Shown here piece after piece: positions 16,501 through 19,841 of a DNA stretch of 19,841 bases. Under the pieces are notes generated by a model. That model had not been told where the DNA came from, ran no database searches, and saw only the letters and a list, made by a program, of their open reading frames with translations. Position 1 is the first letter of the stretch. Every line of letters starts with the position of its first letter. A program made the translations under genes and the position numbers. Source of the DNA: DATBFX01 sp036558305 (GTDB lineage Bacteria > Chloroflexota > Chloroflexia > Thermomicrobiales > UBA6265); assembly GCA_036558305.1 (NCBI GenBank), contig DATBFX010000536.1, positions 1 through 19,841 on the forward strand. The letters are read 5' to 3'.

Positions 16501-19500
16501 AATGCCAGGAACTGGCGACCCAGGCTGTCGAAGTGGACCGTGGCCGGGGTGTTGGCGTGGAGCGCGGCCTTGGCTGCCGCGTCTTGTTCCTGGGCTCCGA
16601 GCGCTCCCACCGCGCGCTGCTGATGCCAGGTCTGCCAGGACTCGGGTTGCGTCGCGAAATAACCCGCGACGAAGCCCTCGATGTCCGGATCGGTGCGGGG
16701 ATCGCCGGTCTCGGCCAGCCGGGCGGCGACGGTGTCGTTGGTGTCGAAGGCGGTCCGGTGCCACGGACCGAAGACGACCTTTTCGTAGGTGTGGTTGGGG
16801 TGAAGGGTGGCGATGAGGCGTTCGGCCGGGTCGTAGAAGAGGATCGGACTGACGCCGGCGATGGCGGCGAATTCGAAGTGGTGGGTCGGGCTGAAGAACG
16901 GCTCGTACCGGCGGACCGGTTTCCCCTTGTTGTTGAAAACGGTCCAGCCGCTGCCGACCCAGCGCGGGTCGACGTCCGACCCGCCGGGGACGAGCGGACC
17001 CGGTTCGGCCGGAATCTTCTTCTGGATCTCCCGAGAGAAGCCGTCGGAGTAGGAGAAGGTGGTGTGGATCCTGAGTCCGTGCGGTGGCAGCGGATCGCTG
17101 CGGTGCGTCTCCCGCGCCAGGGTGGCGGAGCAGGCCGGGTGCCACTGGCTGGGATCGTCGGGATGGTCCTGGCTCGTCCGGGCGAACCGGTCGAGGTCGT
17201 AGACGAGGCGGGTGGTGGCGTCCTTGAGCAGATCGGGCGCGAGCGGCCGGGGATCGGTGGCGCCGAGGAACGCCTCGACCTGCGCCGGTGTCAGGTCGGC
17301 TTCGAACCCGGCGAGGGAGTCTCCCACCGAGTCGTCCACCCCCTTGACGACGGTGCCGGCGACCATTCCAAGCGCGTCGAATTCGAGTTCGGTTCGGTTG
17401 CGGTTGGGGTCGCTGACCAAGGCGGGTTGGAGGACGCGGTAGTCGATGCCCCAGGCGGTCACGCTGCCGGCGGCGTCGCGGAGGCCGGCGGTCGTCTGGT
17501 TGCCGAGCGGGTCGCGCGTGGCGGCGGGCATCAGCTCGTGGGGATCGTAGGTAACGGTGGTCGTCTGGCCGAAGGGATCGCGGTAGCGTTTCGGTAAGAA
17601 GAAGTGCGCGCGGGCTTCGGTCTGTTCTGCCGCCGCGTCGTGGGCGGTGTCCGACGAGAGATGAACCCGGCCGCCGGGAATCCACCAGTGACCCGCGGGG
17701 TCGGACTCAGGGAAGACGCCGAGCGCGACGAGATCCTCGCCGCGGAGGTAACCGCCCTGGTCGCCGTCCGTGCCGCCGAGGAGGCCGTCGAGATCCGCAA
17801 AGAGCGGTTGGCCATCGCGCTGGTAGACCTTGGCCAGCAGACCCGGTGTGAACGCCAGTTTGTACGTCTCTCCCGTGAGGGCGAGCGAGCCGGTTTCCCC
17901 TAGCCGGAGGAGGGCGTCGGGATCGTTGGCGGCGACACCGAAGTCGTCGGGGCGGTAGACGGTACGGACCTGCTCGATCAGGCGCCGTTGCTTGCCGCCG
18001 GTCGGTTCGTCCTCGTAGTTGACCTCACCGTCGAAGATATGGATCAGCCCGTCGACGTTGGGGTCGTCGGGCAACCGCACGAAGTCGCTCCACTGGAAGC
18101 GTCCGGCGTCACCCGTCGGTTCGTAACCGGTCAACTCGTAGGTGCGCGTCTCGGCGGGTATCGGCGCGCGGTAGGCGTCGGCGGTCGCGATGGGGCTGGT
18201 CCACAGGTTCTCGGTATAGGTGACGAGGCGTCGGGACTGGACCGCCCGATCGTCCGCGGTCAGGAGCGGATCGGGTTGGCGGCGGCCGTAGCCGACGTTG
18301 GCTTCCTTGAGGACGTTGCCGAAACTGTCAACCTCCAGGGTGAGGACGTGGCCGATGCGGGGGTCCTCGGGGTTGCGCTCGTAGTGGTGGGTGATCGCTT
18401 CGAAGGGATGGGTGAAGAAGACGGCGTGGCGGTTGACGCCGCGCGTTTGCACCACCTCGATCGCGAAGTTCTGCTCGGTGACGATGTAGGGGTGGCCGTA
18501 CGGGTATTGGTCGGTGGCCGTGCCATCGAGCGCGTAGACCTCGTGTCGCAGCATCGCGCCTTTAAGGGCGCGGCAGGCCTCCCGCTCCTCCTCGGTGGTC
18601 AGATCGGCGGGGAGGAGGGTATCGGCGAGGAGGCGCCGGGCGGCTTCCGCGTCGTCGCCGCGCCAGGCCGGTTCGCGGTAGTACTCGTCCAGCGCGTGAC
18701 CGGGCGCTCGCCCGGCGAAGAAGTCGGAGACGTGCTCCCGTCCCAGGTAGACGCCGGTGTGGTACCAGGTCCTGGTGTAGACGGGCGGGACGTGGGATTC
18801 GGGCGCGACGTTGTCGGCGCCGCCGAGCGCCTCCAGGAATTCGGTGTCCCACTGCTCGACCAGGCCAAAGCCGCGGAACTCGCGCTCGACGCCGTCGAAA
18901 TACCCGTGGTGGTAGGCGTGACGGGTCGTGAACCGGTTGCGACTGACCCGATCGAAGGTCTCTACCCGCTCGACGACGTGGACGGGGAAGGGCAACTTCG
19001 TGATCCAGGGGGTGCCGGCCGCCTTGTCTGCGAGGGAGAAGTGGGTGGACGAGCGGTAGGCGATCCGGGTCTCCGCGCCCAGGTTGTTGCGGATGCCGGT
19101 CAGGAGGTGCGGTTTCTGGCCGCCCATCAGATCGACGTAGCGCACCGGTCGCCGCGCGTCGCCGGGCAAGGGCGAGGACCAGACCAGGCAGGCGGTGCCG
19201 TTGGCGAGGAGGTCGGTCGCCGTGACCGTCGTGAGGTTGTCCGTGGACGGCAACTGGGAAAGGAGGCGAGGCTGACTCCAGCGGTTGCCGGAAAGATTGA
19301 AGTAGAGACGGATGCCGTCGGTGCCGAGGTAGACGATGTCGGTGACACCGGAACCGTCGATGTCGGTGAGTCGGACGCGCTGCTGACTGAACTGGTCGGG
19401 GCGGTCGAACATGGGCGCGTCGTCCATCGCGACCTTGGGCCCGAAGCTGCCGTAGCCGAGATTGGGCCAGTAGCAGATTTCCCCGTTGCGGATGCGCACC

Positions 19501-19841
19501 AGATCGCTCAGGCCGTCGCCGCTCATGTCGGCCAGGTAGACGGATTGCGAGCCATCGGCAAAGACCAGGTGCGGGCCGCGCTCCTCCTCCGCCGGCTTCG
19601 CGGTGCGACGGGCCGGCCCGAAACCGTCTTCCGCCAGCGATGGGTACCAGGTGAAACCCCGATCCTCGGCGATCATCACGTCGGCGTGACCGTCTCCGCT
19701 CAGGTCCACGAAACGCAGGTTGGGGTCGTCCCAGGCGATGGTGGGAAGGGAGGCGAAAGGAGTGAACGGAGACCAGCCGGCGTCGTCGGTGCGCTCGGAG
19801 AAACCCGGCGTGGGCCCGGCGAAGTCGACCAGATCGAGACG
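13560..19841 (-). CDS. TcB-TcC fusion (SpvB/TcdB - Rhs) toxin cocoon with C-terminal payload; 5' partial
   Basis: 2093 codons are visible and the 5' end is beyond the window; the frame is open from base 19841, so the GTG at 19709 is internal and not the start. Residue numbers count from 19841. FG-GAP-like acidic loops occur at 46-54 (DLSGDGHAD), 105-113 (DMSGDGLSD) and 160-168 (DIDGSGVTD), as in SpvB/TcdB. TcdB middle-domain sequence follows to about 620 (HHGYFDGVEREFRGFG). From about 1095 on, Rhs/YD-type repeats of TcC appear (VHFDSLGRQF, YDYDAAGNLHEL, YVYDAAGQRVRK). The Rhs core runs about 1708-1810: NHLGS, RYYAPWLGRW, CDPSG and ADPTG. R1771, D1784 and D1807 have the same spacing (13 and 23) as the autoprotease residues R650, D663 and D686 I recall from YenC2. 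The remaining 283 residues are a lysozyme-like payload. The protein should form the hollow cocoon that stores the cleaved payload and docks on TcA. It is the first visible gene of the operon. TcB and TcC are often separate genes; here they are fused. Confidence 0.93.
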   Translation of the reverse strand, partial: RLDLVDFAGPTPGFSERTDDAGWSPFTPFASLPTIAWDDPNLRFVDLSGDGHADVMIAEDRGFTWYPSLAEDGFGPARRTAKPAEEERGPHLVFADGSQSVYLADMSGDGLSDLVRIRNGEICYWPNLGYGSFGPKVAMDDAPMFDRPDQFSQQRVRLTDIDGSGVTDIVYLGTDGIRLYFNLSGNRWSQPRLLSQLPSTDNLTTVTATDLLANGTACLVWSSPLPGDARRPVRYVDLMGGQKPHLLTGIRNNLGAETRIAYRSSTHFSLADKAAGTPWITKLPFPVHVVERVETFDRVSRNRFTTRHAYHHGYFDGVEREFRGFGLVEQWDTEFLEALGGADNVAPESHVPPVYTRTWYHTGVYLGREHVSDFFAGRAPGHALDEYYREPAWRGDDAEAARRLLADTLLPADLTTEEEREACRALKGAMLRHEVYALDGTATDQYPYGHPYIVTEQNFAIEVVQTRGVNRHAVFFTHPFEAITHHYERNPEDPRIGHVLTLEVDSFGNVLKEANVGYGRRQPDPLLTADDRAVQSRRLVTYTENLWTSPIATADAYRAPIPAETRTYELTGYEPTGDAGRFQWSDFVRLPDDPNVDGLIHIFDGEVNYEDEPTGGKQRRLIEQVRTVYRPDDFGVAANDPDALLRLGETGSLALTGETYKLAFTPGLLAKVYQRDGQPLFADLDGLLGGTDGDQGGYLRGEDLVALGVFPESDPAGHWWIPGGRVHLSSDTAHDAAAEQTEARAHFFLPKRYRDPFGQTTTVTYDPHELMPAATRDPLGNQTTAGLRDAAGSVTAWGIDYRVLQPALVSDPNRNRTELEFDALGMVAGTVVKGVDDSVGDSLAGFEADLTPAQVEAFLGATDPRPLAPDLLKDATTRLVYDLDRFARTSQDHPDDPSQWHPACSATLARETHRSDPLPPHGLRIHTTFSYSDGFSREIQKKIPAEPGPLVPGGSDVDPRWVGSGWTVFNNKGKPVRRYEPFFSPTHHFEFAAIAGVSPILFYDPAERLIATLHPNHTYEKVVFGPWHRTAFDTNDTVAARLAETGDPRTDPDIEGFVAGYFATQPESWQTWHQQRAVGALGAQEQDAAAKAALHANTPATVHFDSLGRQFLAFAHNGFGTGDAPILFPTRTFLDVEGNQREVRDTVFENDGTHERVVMRYDYDLLGNRIHQSSMESGRRWTLNDVTGKPIRRLNSRGYDVRTDYDALRRPRRTLVSGITPATPALEFLTERLVYGEQHPAAEQHGLRGKLFLHLDGAGALFNDEWDFKGNLGQTSRRIAGDYKQTADWTAVDLDHVALPTDPSAKIDPAALETALAAVLAPGTHTTRTEYDALNRPVTVTSPDGSTYRPTFNEANLLNAVDVNLRGAAAAIPFVTNIDYDAKGQRQRISYQNGARTTYAYDPSTFRLTKMRTTRPATADATASQVFADAAVVQDLSYFSDPVGNITRIEDAAPKTVIHGNQQVLPVNGYTYDPLYRLLEATGREHIGQTAFDFNPANGNRRDFPFAGASVHPNDLQALRTYTEQYDYDAAGNLHELRHIAGGGSWTRHFDYEEASLLEPARHSNRLTRTIVGNGVNNTETYTYLDANGVDADGCVTAINLMTMVWDYDDRLQQVDLGGGGTAYYVYDAAGQRVRKVVESQGGTLQNERLYLGDVDIFRDYAAGAVNLQRETLHVTDDTRRIALVETLTIQNGAAVANPTPFQRYQLGNHLGSAAAELADNGALITLEEYHPYGTTSFQVGRDAAELNLKRYRYTTKERDEETGFGYHSARYYAPWLGRWTSCDPSGLDDGPNLFVYVQGNPITKADPTGRQGAFYGPWVKARQTQTAIANLGASLGLASPPPQLTSLHLDIQGQSSKFKVEDMKFGFTDVAKWKTDPEFLTKFKERFVYERREVIKAAAAKFDIPEQLLAGVAYTEIGGKDPIKPAVHWARTYVPFTEDPDKTSLGQFAVQVRRAAESLGYDPKNLSSGQRDAIVDSLKDPVQAVFIAAKHLSDLRDVDFKGKTAKQLTLSDVEVIGARYNQGPEKKIEDVKHDLSYGKSITKRYERLDWLLSHEPAQVEYAPVQNNVVKPLNSAVQQMEREIYKLYGVPYF
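13563..14411 (-). other. Payload (toxin) domain of TcB-TcC: lysozyme/SLT-like fold
   Basis: These codons follow ADPTG of the Rhs core and encode the variable effector, released by self-cleavage. Residues about 1811-1890 (starting RQGAFYG) show no recognisable domain. About 1900-2050 reads like a soluble lytic transglycosylase/lysozyme fold: helix with IPEQLLAGVAYTEIGG, where E1917 is the candidate catalytic Glu; KTSLGQFAVQVRRAAESLGY, which resembles the SLT S-x-G-x-x-Q segment; DPVQAVFIAAKHLSDLRD, like the DP-x-N-I-x-x-G-x-x-YL helix; and ARYNQGP (Y2021-P2025), like the SLT AYNAGP motif. The final about 45 residues (to GVPYF) form a helical tail. I see no cysteine. The known activity of this fold is cutting the glycan strands of peptidoglycan; some lysozyme-fold enzymes attack chitin-type polymers. 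The activity here is inferred, not shown. Composition is about 50-53% GC in sampled lines versus about 68% in the Rhs part. Confidence 0.7.

Noticed and set aside
14277..17597. 1106-codon plus-strand open frame
   Set aside because: Antisense shadow of the TcB-TcC gene with the same low-complexity composition.
19707..19709. GTG as start of the TcB-TcC gene
   Set aside because: The frame is open to the window edge and the 44 codons upstream (starting RLDLVDFAGPTPGF) look like normal SpvB/TcB sequence, so this GTG is an internal Val.
1..19841. tRNA, rRNA, CRISPR arrays, insertion sequences or transposase genes
   Set aside because: The window is almost fully covered by three large coding regions, and I saw no cloverleaf, direct-repeat array or transposase-like sequence.

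Overview
The window holds one gene cluster, all on the minus strand, that encodes a Tc (toxin complex, ABC-type) protein injection machine. DNA is GC-rich (about 65-70% in hand-counted lines of the conserved parts) with strong GC bias at third codon positions, so non-coding frames stay open for long stretches. Organism: a high-GC environmental bacterium. The 100-bp REP-like palindrome at the left edge resembles repeats I associate with Chloroflexota and similar high-GC lineages, but this is a weak guess; nothing in the window fixes the taxon.

Layout in transcription order (right to left): (1) 19841-13560, a fused TcB-TcC gene, cut at its 5' end by the window edge. It carries SpvB/TcdB-type sequence with FG-GAP-like loops, then Rhs/YD repeats, an Rhs core with the autoprotease residues, and a 283-residue C-terminal payload. 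(2) A 103-bp gap with a hairpin and a strong ribosome binding site. (3) 13456-4067, TcA part 1 (3129 aa): a peptidoglycan-binding-like domain, two beta-sandwich domains, the VRP1/SpvA-type region, four degenerate internal repeats, a PA14-like module, the ABC-toxin N region and a neuraminidase-like region. (4) A 47-bp gap with its own ribosome binding site. (5) 4019-204, TcA part 2 (1271 aa): the translocation channel with its pore tip and the TcB-binding C terminus. (6) 1-237, a perfect 109-bp inverted repeat with a 19-nt loop, whose left arm repeats the last ten codons and stop of TcA part 2.

How they should work together (family knowledge): the two TcA polypeptides together make the pentameric bell and channel. 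The TcB-TcC fusion forms a hollow cocoon; its Rhs core cuts off the C-terminal payload inside, and docking onto TcA opens the cocoon so the payload is threaded through the channel into the target cell.

The most notable point is the payload. It looks like a lysozyme/soluble lytic transglycosylase (SLT) fold: a Glu in an IPEQLLAGVAYTEIGG context, a TSLGQFAVQ segment, a DPVQAVFIAAKHL helix and an ARYNQGP motif. Its DNA is only about 50-53% GC, in contrast to the Rhs scaffold. Together with the peptidoglycan-binding-like domain at the TcA N terminus, this raises the possibility of a Tc machine aimed at a cell wall, meaning an antibacterial role rather than the insecticidal one. No immunity gene is visible in the window. 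All functional statements are from sequence reading only.
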